From NCBI GenBank assembly GCA_020053565.1, contig JAGVMY010000119.1, positions 1 through 18,447 of the forward strand: a stretch of DNA of 18,447 nucleotides, in the 5' to 3' direction. The number at the start of each line of letters is the position of its first letter. Within the stretch, counting starts at the first letter, position 1. The stretch is from Thermodesulfovibrionales bacterium (GTDB taxonomy: Bacteria > Nitrospirota > Thermodesulfovibrionia > Thermodesulfovibrionales > SM23-35). The notes under the pieces are model-generated. The model did no database searches and was not told the DNA's origin. It worked only from the letters and a program-made list of their open reading frames with translations. Made by a program: the position numbers and the translations under genes. Below are positions 1-7,544 of the stretch, in pieces.

Positions 1-94
1 AGTCTCCGAGAGAGATAATCGGCTACGGTTCTATTTATTTAAAATCATAATCCACTTCCCATATTTCATCTACAAAAAGTGCGATAGTCTGCAA

Positions 95-134
95 GTGCAG
101 AAGTGCAAAAGTGCAGAAGCGCGGAAGTTCGGAA
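95..134. repeat. degenerate octanucleotide tandem repeat (5 units)
   Basis: Five consecutive 8-bp units are visible: GTGCAGAA, GTGCAAAA, GTGCAGAA, GCGCGGAA and GTTCGGAA. The first three are nearly identical and the last two have drifted. The array lies just downstream of the PIN toxin gene, in the gene-free first 155 bases, where nothing else is recognisable. Read in rotation the unit is GAAGTGCA. It shares its period and the GAAGT..A core with the octamer array found inside the radical SAM gene near 10983-11014. A looser trace (GTGCAGAAGG and related words) occurs around 1052-1083. Confidence 0.7.
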
Positions 135-155
135 GAGGAAAGGGGAGGTATGGGA

Positions 156-626
156 TTAGATAGATTGTTCCATCGACTTAAGTATTTCAGGCAGGATTAT
201 TTCAAGAAACTCTGAGGGACTTACTATCTTGAACAGATAAATGCCTTTTATGCGGAGCTTTGCAAAGTCTTTCTTATCTCCGGTCACGAGAAAATCGGCT
301 TTTCCTATAAATGCAGAAGCAAGGACGGGTACATCCTTGTCAGAGGTATTCCCTGAAAGATTCTTTATCATTGCTATGGGAGGCATAGGAACAATTTCAA
401 GATTGAGCTTGGGAAGGTACTCTTTATACACAGAAATGACGGTGGGCATTTTCTTTTTAAGGTTTCTCTCGATTTCAATGATGTTATACCTCCCTGTTAC
501 AGCATGAAGCATGGGAAGGTTGAGAGAAAGGAGGTCAAGGATAACACGTGGCGGGCCTGTATCGGAAAAAAGACCTGAAAGTATGACATTTGAGTCGAGA
601 AAAATCCTAAACTCTCTTTTTGCCAT
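156..626 (-). CDS. PIN-domain ribonuclease toxin (VapC-like, PIN_3/COG1569 type)
   Basis: This 156-aa protein is probably a PIN-fold endoribonuclease acting as the toxin of a type II toxin-antitoxin pair; such toxins cleave RNA using Mg2+ or Mn2+. The acidic residues expected of the fold are visible: D11 in FLDSNV, E51 in the helix after the first third, D96/D98 in SDKDVPVLASA, and D117 in VTGDKKDF. The length fits the COG1569 'putative toxin component, PIN family' group, which is somewhat longer than classical VapC. The ATG at 626 lies 20 nt inside the upstream antitoxin gene, so translation is probably coupled. The RNA target cannot be predicted. Family call is secure; the toxin role is inferred from the antitoxin-like partner and order. 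Confidence 0.85.
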   Translation of the reverse strand: MAKREFRIFLDSNVILSGLFSDTGPPRVILDLLSLNLPMLHAVTGRYNIIEIERNLKKKMPTVISVYKEYLPKLNLEIVPMPPIAMIKNLSGNTSDKDVPVLASAFIGKADFLVTGDKKDFAKLRIKGIYLFKIVSPSEFLEIILPEILKSMEQSI

Positions 627-894
627 AGGTCTCTTTGTACAAGGCCTCTCTTTCCTCTTTAAGCCCTGACAGCAAATCCTCGAGCGAAAGACCTGATGAC
701 TTAAGCAGCTTTTTTATCTGCCTTCTTGCTTCATCGAGATCAAGCCTTTTCGGCGTTATGAGGAGTGAATCTCCAACAGGGATTATAGAGACAACCTGTC
801 CCTCTTCAAGGTGTCCTGCCTCGCGTATTTTCTTAGGTATGGTCAACTGCCCCCGTGATTTTATCTCTGCAACAGAGACTTTAGCTGCCTGCAT
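607..894 (-). CDS. AbrB/MazE/SpoVT-family antitoxin and transcription regulator
   Basis: This 95-aa protein has an N-terminal swapped-hairpin AbrB DNA-binding domain, with the hallmark SRGQLTIPKKIRE at residues 13-25 and the strand pair VVSIIPVGDSLLITPKR behind it. The charged C-terminal half (about residues 52-95) would be the toxin-neutralising segment. An open frame continues upstream to 954, but I place the start at 894. A strong AGGAGGT ribosome-binding site sits 6 nt before that ATG, and the extra upstream codons cross the predicted promoter and operator. The gene overlaps the PIN toxin start by 20 nt, as is typical of antitoxin-first operons. It probably represses its own promoter through the perfect palindrome at 910-935. 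Confidence 0.88.
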   Translation of the reverse strand: MQAAKVSVAEIKSRGQLTIPKKIREAGHLEEGQVVSIIPVGDSLLITPKRLDLDEARRQIKKLLKSSGLSLEDLLSGLKEEREALYKETYGKKRV

Positions 895-909
895 ACTGCA
901 CCTCCTGAA

Positions 910-935
910 CTGATATTCTGAAATCAGAATATCAG
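910..935. promoter_or_regulatory. perfect inverted repeat, probable TA operator
   Basis: CTGATATTCTGA (910-921) and TCAGAATATCAG (924-935) form a perfect 12-bp inverted repeat separated by AA. It lies directly upstream of the AbrB-type antitoxin ribosome-binding site and overlaps the predicted -10 box. Symmetric operators in this position are typical of toxin-antitoxin autoregulation. A role as an mRNA hairpin is less likely, because the first half would be used as promoter. Confidence 0.7.
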
Positions 936-954
936 AAATTAGAATTTTTAGCAA
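926..954 (-). promoter_or_regulatory. sigma-70-like promoter of the AbrB-PIN operon
   Basis: On the minus strand, TTGCTA (-35, 949-954) and TATTCT (-10, 926-931) are separated by exactly 17 bp. The -10 hexamer sits inside the palindromic operator, so repressor binding would block RNA polymerase. Transcription would begin near 919, giving a short leader before the ATG at 894. Confidence 0.5.
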
Positions 955-1087
955 GGGGTTTTAGGACATTGACTTCTCATGATATACATCTTCAGAAACT
1001 TTTTCTGACAACAAGCACATCCGCCCCAAAATCCGCCAACCCGCAAAGTAGTGCAGAAGGGTTAGAGTCTGAGAGTGGCAGAACAGA

Positions 1088-1282
1088 TTAAGCAAGTATC
1101 TTTTTTACACGCCCGATTTCCCCACTTTTCAGACAAACTTTGATTCCATGTGGATGTGCAGGTGAATGAGTTAAAATATCCCTTACAATTCCTTCAGTGA
1201 GTTTCCCTGTCTGCTGGTCTTTTTTCAGCACAATTGAAACACGTAATCCCGGTCTTATATCTGTGCGTCTGGTCCCATCCAT
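1088..1282 (-). CDS. YwbE family protein (DUF2196)
   Basis: This 64-aa basic protein matches the small YwbE/DUF2196 family in length and pattern. The N-terminal part has G-L-R-V-S-I-V-L-K-K-D-Q-T-G, followed by TEGIVRDILT, and the C-terminus is HPHGIKVCLKSGEIGRVKKI, a conserved signature. The family is widespread but has no established function; its fold and charge suggest possible nucleic-acid binding, which is only inference. The ATG at 1282 has an AGGAGAG ribosome-binding site. It begins 40 nt downstream of the RNA methyltransferase stop on the same strand, so the two are probably co-transcribed. Confidence 0.85.
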   Translation of the reverse strand: MDGTRRTDIRPGLRVSIVLKKDQQTGKLTEGIVRDILTHSPAHPHGIKVCLKSGEIGRVKKILA

Positions 1283-1322
1283 AAAGTTCTCTCCTGTGAG
1301 TTATTTCTTTGATTCCACCATC

Positions 1323-2474
1323 TTACTTTTTCTTTCTGCTGCCTTCGTAGAGCTCATACTCGAGGAGCCTGCATTCTATCCTGCTGTTAAAAAACGGGAT
1401 TCTCCTTTTCGCCCTCAGCCCCACCTTTTTTGCCAGATCAAGGTTTCCTGTGAACAGATATCCTGTGTATCCCCTGCACTTCTGCTTAAAAAAATCACCG
1501 ATTCCCTCGTACACACCCTCAAGCTCTTTCATCTTCCCCATTCTTTCTCCGTATTCGGGGTTGAGGATTACAATCCCTCTGCCTTCAGGGACTGCGGTTT
1601 CTGAATAATCGGATACATCAAATTCGATCAGATGCTCCACGCCTGCAGTGGCGGCATTTTTCCTTGCTGCCTCAACAGCCTCTCCTTTTATATCAGTTGC
1701 AATAATCCTGCACCCTAAGGTTTTTTTTGATTTCTTTTTTGCCTCTGAGCGAAGCTCGTTCCAGAGAGGTTCATTAAATCCCTTCAGATGCATGAACCCG
1801 TAATTGCCTCGCAAAAGACCGGGCGCCCTGTTAAGGGTAATTAATGCAGCCTCGATTGCCAGGGTGCCGCTTCCGCACATGGGATTAATGAAATGACTCT
1901 CGGCTTTCCATCCGGTTGCCATGATAACAGCAGCGGCAAGTGTCTCCTGCATGGGCGCTGTCATGGGTATCTTTCTGTAGCCGCGCCTCGAAAGGGATTC
2001 TCCTGATGTATCAAGATAAAGCGAGCATCTATCGTCTTTCCAATAGAGGTTTACTACGACCCTGTCCTGGGCAGGGCCTGAGTCAGGACGTTTTCCGCGC
2101 TTTTCTTTTATCCTGTCTGCAATCGCATCCTTGCACTTTACGTTTGCATAGCGCGAATCCCTGATAGTGGGGTTATCCACGCTGGAGGTTACAGAGAAAT
2201 ATCCATCCTCGTCTATATAATCCTCCCATACTATTTCGGAAACCGCGCGGTAGAGGGCATCGGCATCTGCTGCAATAAATTCCCTGAGGAGGAAAAGGAC
2301 ACGATGTCCTGTTCTGAGATGGAGATTAAGCCTCATGGTATCGTCGATGGTGCCTTCTGTCTCTATGCCTGCCAATGTCTCAGAAAGAACGGGAAATCCG
2401 AGCTTAAGGAGTTCTTCTTTTAAAAAAGGCGGTATGCCCTTTGCGCAGGTGATAAGAATTTTTCTTTTTCCCAT
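1323..2474 (-). CDS. THUMP-domain class I SAM-dependent RNA methyltransferase (RlmL/YpsC-like)
   Basis: This 383-aa protein probably methylates a guanosine N2 in large-subunit rRNA (COG0116 family). The N-terminal part (about 1-60) and a THUMP RNA-binding domain (about 50-155) precede a Rossmann methyltransferase domain. SAM-binding motif I reads NPMCGSGT (197-204), followed by ATDIKG (259-264). Motif IV reads NPEYGERMG (305-313), whereas family members I recall have NPPYG; the Pro-to-Glu change is worth noting. The frame stays open to 2582, but I start at 2474. The earlier codons overlap the upstream ribbon-helix-helix gene, and MGKRKILITCAKG resembles the family N-terminus. Only 4 nt separate it from the upstream stop, suggesting translational coupling. 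Confidence 0.85.
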   Translation of the reverse strand: MGKRKILITCAKGIPPFLKEELLKLGFPVLSETLAGIETEGTIDDTMRLNLHLRTGHRVLFLLREFIAADADALYRAVSEIVWEDYIDEDGYFSVTSSVDNPTIRDSRYANVKCKDAIADRIKEKRGKRPDSGPAQDRVVVNLYWKDDRCSLYLDTSGESLSRRGYRKIPMTAPMQETLAAAVIMATGWKAESHFINPMCGSGTLAIEAALITLNRAPGLLRGNYGFMHLKGFNEPLWNELRSEAKKKSKKTLGCRIIATDIKGEAVEAARKNAATAGVEHLIEFDVSDYSETAVPEGRGIVILNPEYGERMGKMKELEGVYEGIGDFFKQKCRGYTGYLFTGNLDLAKKVGLRAKRRIPFFNSRIECRLLEYELYEGSRKKK

Positions 2475-2478
2475 GCCC

Positions 2479-2682
2479 TTATCTTCTTTTTTTATCTGAT
2501 GCATCTTTACGGGCAGTGCAGGTGATGATGAAATTTTCAGGCTCCAGATCATGGTCTTTCTCAAGCTCCTCAACAAAGACATTGATTGCCTTTCGCATGA
2601 AGGCTGAGAAGTTTATGCCCCTCGGTAATGCATGGATCCTCTGACGCGTGTCTTCATCGATTGATGCCGTGTACTTTGCCAT
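2479..2682 (-). CDS. small ribbon-helix-helix-like DNA-binding protein
   Basis: This 67-aa protein has the layout of a CopG/Arc-type ribbon-helix-helix regulator. It has a short N-terminal strand (MAKYTASI), a first helix (DEDTRQRIHAL), a turn (PRGINF), and a second helix (SAFMRKAINVFVEELEK), then a charged tail. I start at 2682 because AGAAGGAGT lies 5 nt upstream; the open frame to 2751 lacks such a site. It ends 4 nt before the RNA methyltransferase start, so it may regulate that operon. No toxin-like partner adjoins it, so calling it an antitoxin is not supported. The fold assignment is by pattern only. Confidence 0.6.
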   Translation of the reverse strand: MAKYTASIDEDTRQRIHALPRGINFSAFMRKAINVFVEELEKDHDLEPENFIITCTARKDASDKKRR

Positions 2683-2762
2683 AACCACTCCTTCTAAAAC
2701 AAAAAAGCCCATTCTTTTTTTGAGAACAGGCTCTCGTTCTTTACCAAACATTCCTAAAGAAT

Positions 2763-2791
2763 AATGTAACCCACTTCCCCCCTCACCTCAA
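2763..2791 (-). promoter_or_regulatory. weak sigma-70-like promoter candidate for the RHH-methyltransferase operon
   Basis: On the minus strand, TTGAGG (2786-2791) and TACATT (2763-2768) are spaced by 17 bp, about 80 nt upstream of the RHH start. Both hexamers match consensus only partly. The rest of the gap up to the MFS stop at 2889 holds a short inverted repeat (2844-2858) and nothing else I can assign. Confidence 0.25.
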
Positions 2792-2888
2792 CGAGGATAA
2801 TGTACTATATCCGAAACTGCCATGCCACTGCAACAGCAATGAGTCCGCCCAAGGCGGAAGCAAAGAAGCAAGCGGGCAAGCTATCAAC

Positions 2889-4115
2889 CTAAAAAGCGGA
2901 TGAGATGGTTTTCTTTCTTAAAATGAGAGAGCCGGTTGCACCTATTAGGGATATGGCTGCGGAGAGCATAAATGCATAAGTAAATGTTCCTGTTGTGTCC
3001 TTGAGCCATCCACCGATTACCGGGCCCAATGCCTGACCTATTCCGAAAAAGAGGGTGATGAAACCAAGGCCTGCAGGAGCGAGCCTCCCTCCCACAGCGT
3101 CCCCTGATGCCGCAGCCATGATTGTCGGTACGGAAAAGGAAGCAATGCCGAATACAAAGGCAGATACATAAAACCCGGTGTAATCTTTCCAGAAAGCAAA
3201 GATGATATAAGAAACTGCAAGGGTTACATAAGAGATTATTAAGCCGAATCTGCGTCCGAGCACATCAGAAATCCATCCGTAGATGACCCCGCAGAAGATG
3301 CTGACAATACCGAGGAGAGCAAATATCCTCCCTGCGGCGATAGAAGGAACCCCTATCTCTTTGGTGAGATATGCAACAAAAAAGGTAAGGTATATAATGT
3401 ATGAGAAGCCGAACATAAAATAAACACAGCCCAGTTTCCATATTTCTGTTTCTCCAACAACGTCTTTGAATGCTGAAAAGAGCGTAACCTTCGGTCCTCC
3501 TCTTTGCTCCTCCTCACCGCCGTACATGGAGAGCCCCTTTTCTTTCGGGTTATTCCTCAGGAATGCATAACAAACAAAGGAAAATATAAATACGGCAATG
3601 CCCAGTACAAACCATGCATACCTCCATCCGTCTTTCCCGAAGGAAGAGATGATAAGGGGGAGGATAATGCCGGACAGGAAGAGACCAACGCCTACACCGG
3701 CTGACACTATACCCGTTGCGAATCCTCTCTTCTTTGCCACAAACCAGGCTGCAGGGAGTGCCATAATCGGCACATAGCAGCCTCCGTTACCTGCTCCGGT
3801 AATGAGCCTCATGATAAAAGCAGACAGGAATGAATCTGCGAGGCCGGTGAAAAACAAGCTTATGCCGATCACGATGAGGGATATGAAAACTACCCGTCGG
3901 ACCCCGAAACGGGCTGCAAGGAATCCCCCTATGATTGCGAGACAGAGGTATCCCACAAAATTCCCCATCGCAATAGACCCAAGCTGAGTATAGGTGAGCA
4001 TTAAACCGTCTTTCATGGAGGGCAGTATGACAGAATAAGACATCCTTCCGAAACCGTGGGCAAGGATTGTCACGAGTGCTCCTGTAAATGCTATAATCCA
4101 TGCGTAATGAATCAT
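2889..4115 (-). CDS. MFS transporter (YbfB/YjiJ-like or OFA-like)
   Basis: This 408-aa inner-membrane protein has the 12-helix organisation of the major facilitator superfamily. A cytoplasmic loop after helix 2 carries the motif-A-like GGFLAARFGVRR (about 63-74). A charged central loop (FLRNNPKEKGLS to GGEEEQRGGPK, about 190-210) separates the two six-helix halves. The second half has the matching loop GWISDVLGRRFG. The N-terminus (GRMSYSVILPSMKDGL) resembles MFS_4/YbfB-type uptake carriers of organic anions. The substrate is unknown. The ATG at 4115 is preceded by AGGGGT at suitable spacing. It stands alone, 96 nt from cstA and about 200 nt from the next gene, so it may have its own promoter. 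Confidence 0.85.
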   Translation of the reverse strand: MIHYAWIIAFTGALVTILAHGFGRMSYSVILPSMKDGLMLTYTQLGSIAMGNFVGYLCLAIIGGFLAARFGVRRVVFISLIVIGISLFFTGLADSFLSAFIMRLITGAGNGGCYVPIMALPAAWFVAKKRGFATGIVSAGVGVGLFLSGIILPLIISSFGKDGWRYAWFVLGIAVFIFSFVCYAFLRNNPKEKGLSMYGGEEEQRGGPKVTLFSAFKDVVGETEIWKLGCVYFMFGFSYIIYLTFFVAYLTKEIGVPSIAAGRIFALLGIVSIFCGVIYGWISDVLGRRFGLIISYVTLAVSYIIFAFWKDYTGFYVSAFVFGIASFSVPTIMAAASGDAVGGRLAPAGLGFITLFFGIGQALGPVIGGWLKDTTGTFTYAFMLSAAISLIGATGSLILRKKTISSAF

Positions 4116-4211
4116 GTGACAACCCCTTTTTGACTATCTTTGCCTACCATAAATTTTTCAAGCATGCAAGCCGCAAAGCTAACAAATTGGTAAGCCCGAT
4201 AAATATAACCA

Positions 4212-5900
4212 TCAGGCTTTTTTATCCTTTACAGGTTTCAACACTAACACCCTTATTGCCTCAAAAATCAACAGAACGCTCAGAATTAACAAAATAATTC
4301 CACAAATGCCCAGGATTAACGTATCGGGTTTAATGCTTACACCCGTAAACAAGTCAGGCAGTGAGTTTAAAAAGGGTTCAATCAAGAGTATCAAAGACCA
4401 CAATGTCATCCCTATCATGAATATCATCGGGATGACAGAATAGAGAGCATTCTTACCGCTCCTGATTAACCACACAGATATTGCCAAGAGTATCAGGCTG
4501 GCGAGCAATTGATTGCTTGTTCCAAAAATGGGCCAGGCTACCAGATACCCCTTTTCTTGAGTAAGTATGAGGAATGCAAAAGGAATAACTAAACTGATTA
4601 ATGCAGCAAAGAAACCACCAATTCTTGTTTCCCAGCCTGTGAGTTCCTGAAAAATATATCGTGCAAGCCTTGTGCACACGTCGAGGGTATCATAAACAAA
4701 AGTTGAGAAAGCAAGGAGAGCGAAAGGAAAAGCGATACTAAAACCCACTCCCATAAGACCCAGATAGCTGGCAATCCCATGAGCATAAATAAGATTTGGG
4801 TCTGTTTTTAGGATGTCTGCTCCCTTTGGTATCATTATTACTGTTGCGAGCGCCAGAACAGCAACTAAACCTTCAAGGAGCATTGCTCCGTAACCTATAG
4901 GGAGTGCATTTGACTCTTTGAGAAGCTGTTTGGAGGTGGTGCCAGAGCTTACTATTCCATGAAATCCTGAGCATGCACCACAGGCAATTGTGATAAAAAG
5001 GACAGGAAAGATTAACTTACCATTATCCAGACTTCTTAACCCTTCGGTATTCAATGCAGGATATTCTATTCTGAACCCGCCAAATAAAGCTCCAATCAAT
5101 CCAATAAATATTGTCAGATAGAGTAACCAGCCTCCAAGATACCCCCGTGGTTGGAGTAATAACCACATTGGTATTACTGATGCAATAAAACAATAAACTA
5201 AAAGAAAAATATCCCATTGTTTTATGGATATATCTGAGAGAAAAGAGATGATTGGCTGAGGTAATCTTGGACCAACCCATACAATAACCAATACCAAAGG
5301 CAAAAATATCAACGTAGCTATCCAGAGTTTTAGCTTAAATTTATATAACAAGATTCCCATAATGATTCCAAGAAGCAGATAAAGCATTGAAGATGCAGCT
5401 ACACCCGGACCAAAAGCCATTCCTTCAGTGATCGTCTTAAATGTCCGGGCAGTGATATCAGTAAATGTAATGATGGCATAAATTAACGCGAACCAGACAA
5501 ATATAAGAAAAAGAATATACGATGTGCGGGACATATGGTGTTTTACAATCTCGCCAATAGATGCTGCCTTATGTCTTATCGAGGCAACGAGACTTAAAAA
5601 ATCGTGTACCCCGCCGATGAATGCTGCGCCGATTATAATCCACAGTACCGCAGGCAACCAGCCGAACCAGATACATGCAAGAATTGGCCCTACAACGGGA
5701 CCTGCTGCTGAGATTGCAGAAAAATGTTGTCCTAAAAGAAGGGCAGGTTTTGCCGGAACAAAATCAACTCCGTCGTTTAACCGGCATGCAGGTGTCGGCC
5801 GGGAATCGTCTAATCTCATCTGTTTGAATAAAAACCGGCCATAAAAAAGATAGCTTGCTAAGAATATCACTATCACAACAAGAACCAGGAGGCTAATCAC
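4212..5900 (-). CDS. cstA: CstA family peptide/pyruvate transporter
   Basis: This 562-aa polytopic membrane protein matches the carbon-starvation CstA family. The diagnostic N-terminal stretch GVDFVPAKPALLLGQHFSAI begins at residue 44 and is followed by AAGPVVGP (65-72). About 14-16 hydrophobic segments follow, and the C-terminal five-helix part is present. In E. coli, CstA and BtsT import pyruvate and CstA is linked to peptide use. This version is shorter than the roughly 700-aa E. coli protein, as in many anaerobes. The start codon is GTG at 5900, with an AAGGGA ribosome-binding site about 10 nt upstream. It begins 18 nt after the corA stop and probably shares its transcript. Pyruvate or small peptides are the likely substrates, but specificity is not visible. 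Confidence 0.92.
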   Translation of the reverse strand: MISLLVLVVIVIFLASYLFYGRFLFKQMRLDDSRPTPACRLNDGVDFVPAKPALLLGQHFSAISAAGPVVGPILACIWFGWLPAVLWIIIGAAFIGGVHDFLSLVASIRHKAASIGEIVKHHMSRTSYILFLIFVWFALIYAIITFTDITARTFKTITEGMAFGPGVAASSMLYLLLGIIMGILLYKFKLKLWIATLIFLPLVLVIVWVGPRLPQPIISFLSDISIKQWDIFLLVYCFIASVIPMWLLLQPRGYLGGWLLYLTIFIGLIGALFGGFRIEYPALNTEGLRSLDNGKLIFPVLFITIACGACSGFHGIVSSGTTSKQLLKESNALPIGYGAMLLEGLVAVLALATVIMIPKGADILKTDPNLIYAHGIASYLGLMGVGFSIAFPFALLAFSTFVYDTLDVCTRLARYIFQELTGWETRIGGFFAALISLVIPFAFLILTQEKGYLVAWPIFGTSNQLLASLILLAISVWLIRSGKNALYSVIPMIFMIGMTLWSLILLIEPFLNSLPDLFTGVSIKPDTLILGICGIILLILSVLLIFEAIRVLVLKPVKDKKA

Positions 5901-5918
5901 AATCTATTATTCCCTTAA

Positions 5919-6986
5919 TTACATCCATTTTTTCTTCTTGAAATAAATGAGCATGGAAATACCAATACTGAACATGAAGAGTAACACTATAGGATAACCC
6001 CAATGCCACTCGAGTTCCGGCATATATTTGAAATTCATTCCATAAACTCCTGCAAAGAAAGTGAGCGGCATAAATATCGTTGCAATAATCGTCAGCACTT
6101 TCATTATCGAATTCAGTTTATTACTGATACTTGACAGATAGACATCGAGCATCCCGGAAAGCATTTCTCTGAATGTCTCTATTGTGTCGATTACATGAAT
6201 TGTATGGTCGTAAACATCTCTCAGAAATATGCCAGTCGTTTCCTGAACAAGTGGTGATTCTCCTCTTTCCATGACACTGATTACTTCCCGTAAAGGCCAG
6301 ACCGACTTACGCAGAAATATCATGTCTCTTTTTAAATTGTGAATTATCTGTAAGGTTGCCGGAGTTGGATTCGTCACTAATTCGTCTTCAAGGAACTCTA
6401 TTTTCTCTCCGAGTTTTTCAAGGATTATAAAATAGTTGTCAATTATTGTATCTAACAAAGTGTAAACAAGATAATCAGCTCCCATTTTTCTTATGCGACC
6501 TTTGCCGTTTCTGATTCGCTCTCTCACTTGATTAAAAATATCTCCTTTTATCCCTTCTTGAAAAGAGAGGACAAAATTCTGTCCAAGGATCAAACTTATC
6601 TGCTCTGTAACCATCTCAGTGCTTGAGTTGTTGTAATAAAGCATTTTCAGAACGATATAAATATAGTCACCGTAATCCTCTATTTTCGTACGTTGGTCGG
6701 TGTTCAGAATGTCTTCAAGGACAAGAGGATGCAATCCAAAGCAATCACCAAGTTTTTCTAAGGTCTCAATCTGATGCACACCGTCTACATTAATCCATGT
6801 TATGGCAGGCTTGTCTTTGTAAGGAAAACATTCCACGATCGTCTTTAATTCTTTTTCCTGAAAAAGTGTCTCGTCGTAATCGACTGCTGTAATCTTTATT
6901 TCATCAGTCTTCTTCTCCCCGATATGAATAAGTGTCCCTGGAGGAAGACCAGCCTTTTTTGCTCTTTTCTTAATGAGTCTTTGCAT
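5919..6986 (-). CDS. corA: CorA magnesium/divalent cation channel
   Basis: This 355-aa protein has the CorA layout: a large cytoplasmic alpha/beta funnel domain, a long helical stalk (about 200-285), and two C-terminal transmembrane helices. The signature YGMN motif is at 315-318, followed by the external MPEL loop (322-325) that selects hydrated cations. The basic tail KKKKWM closes the protein. CorA forms homopentamers importing Mg2+, and some members carry Co2+, Ni2+ or Zn2+. Nickel is of interest here because LarA-type enzymes in this window need it, but that link is speculative. A GAGAGGTG ribosome-binding site precedes the ATG. It lies 24 nt after the upstream gene and 18 nt before cstA. 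Confidence 0.95.
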   Translation of the reverse strand: MQRLIKKRAKKAGLPPGTLIHIGEKKTDEIKITAVDYDETLFQEKELKTIVECFPYKDKPAITWINVDGVHQIETLEKLGDCFGLHPLVLEDILNTDQRTKIEDYGDYIYIVLKMLYYNNSSTEMVTEQISLILGQNFVLSFQEGIKGDIFNQVRERIRNGKGRIRKMGADYLVYTLLDTIIDNYFIILEKLGEKIEFLEDELVTNPTPATLQIIHNLKRDMIFLRKSVWPLREVISVMERGESPLVQETTGIFLRDVYDHTIHVIDTIETFREMLSGMLDVYLSSISNKLNSIMKVLTIIATIFMPLTFFAGVYGMNFKYMPELEWHWGYPIVLLFMFSIGISMLIYFKKKKWM

Positions 6987-7010
6987 GACAATTCACCTCT
7001 CTTGTACAGC

Positions 7011-7532
7011 TTAACCTGTATTTTCCTCAAGATAAAAACGCCACTGGCAGAACATATCCTTAGGGTGGGAATCAGGTGGTGCAAAGAGGCATTCAACACG
7101 AATACGCTCATCTATTTCCCCGGCAAAATTGATAAATTCACCCCGGTGCATTTCTTTGCATACAAACTCTTCCAGACCTCTCCGGAGCCTTGCCTCCTGT
7201 GTGGGACATGAGGGAACTGATATAATTACCTGATTCTTGTCTTCATGGATATGATAGCCTGCGATTATGCGCCAGGGGAAAAGATTCAGAGCCTGTACGA
7301 AACCTCTCAGGCCTTTTTCGTGAATCTGAAAGCGTGAGAGAATATCTTTTGCAGCCATTCCAGCGACACGTGCCCAGACTTGTTCATTGATACGCTCTGC
7401 AATTGGCTGACCAAATTGCTCTCCAACATAGATAAACCAGAAGGCGTCTACGACCCTGTAATGCCAGAGGAGAAATTCAAGGTAGCGACGAAGCTCCGGT
7501 GCTTCCATTTTATCAAAATTTTTTAAATCCAT
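7011..7532 (-). CDS. conserved protein of unknown function, DUF6125/ATC-hydrolase-like
   Basis: This 173-aa soluble protein has no assigned function. The N-terminal half (LRRYLEFLLWHYRVVDAFW, then ERINEQVWARVAG) is helical and aromatic. The C-terminal half carries four cysteines: C109 in VPSCPTQ, C125 in EEFVCKEM, C148 in RVECLFAPPD and C162 in MFCQWRFYL. The spacing and the PPD...CQWRF ending resemble my recollection of DUF6125 and of L-2-amino-thiazoline-4-carboxylate hydrolase-like proteins. The cysteines could be catalytic or bind metal. A GGGGGTGAT ribosome-binding site precedes the ATG. It is packed between the precorrin-2 dehydrogenase gene (12-nt gap) and corA (24-nt gap), so it is probably co-transcribed with both, though no shared pathway is obvious. 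Confidence 0.55.
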   Translation of the reverse strand: MDLKNFDKMEAPELRRYLEFLLWHYRVVDAFWFIYVGEQFGQPIAERINEQVWARVAGMAAKDILSRFQIHEKGLRGFVQALNLFPWRIIAGYHIHEDKNQVIISVPSCPTQEARLRRGLEEFVCKEMHRGEFINFAGEIDERIRVECLFAPPDSHPKDMFCQWRFYLEENTG

Positions 7533-7544
7533 ATCACCCCCGTT

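Noticed and set aside
992..1008. TCAGAAA/TTTCTGA hairpin between the YwbE and antitoxin genes
   Set aside because: It is a 7-bp AT-rich stem with no T-tract on either useful side; not distinguishable from chance.
1197..1604. 135-codon plus-strand open frame across the YwbE and methyltransferase genes
   Set aside because: It mirrors two supported minus-strand genes, and its translation is hydrophobic/serine-rich without family resemblance.
2475..2582. 36-codon N-terminal extension of the RNA methyltransferase
   Set aside because: It overlaps the ribbon-helix-helix gene in another frame and lies upstream of the family-like N-terminus.
2844..2858. TCCGCC/GGCGGA hairpin as terminator of the MFS gene
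   Set aside because: The stem is only 6 bp with no T-tract on the minus strand; too weak to call.
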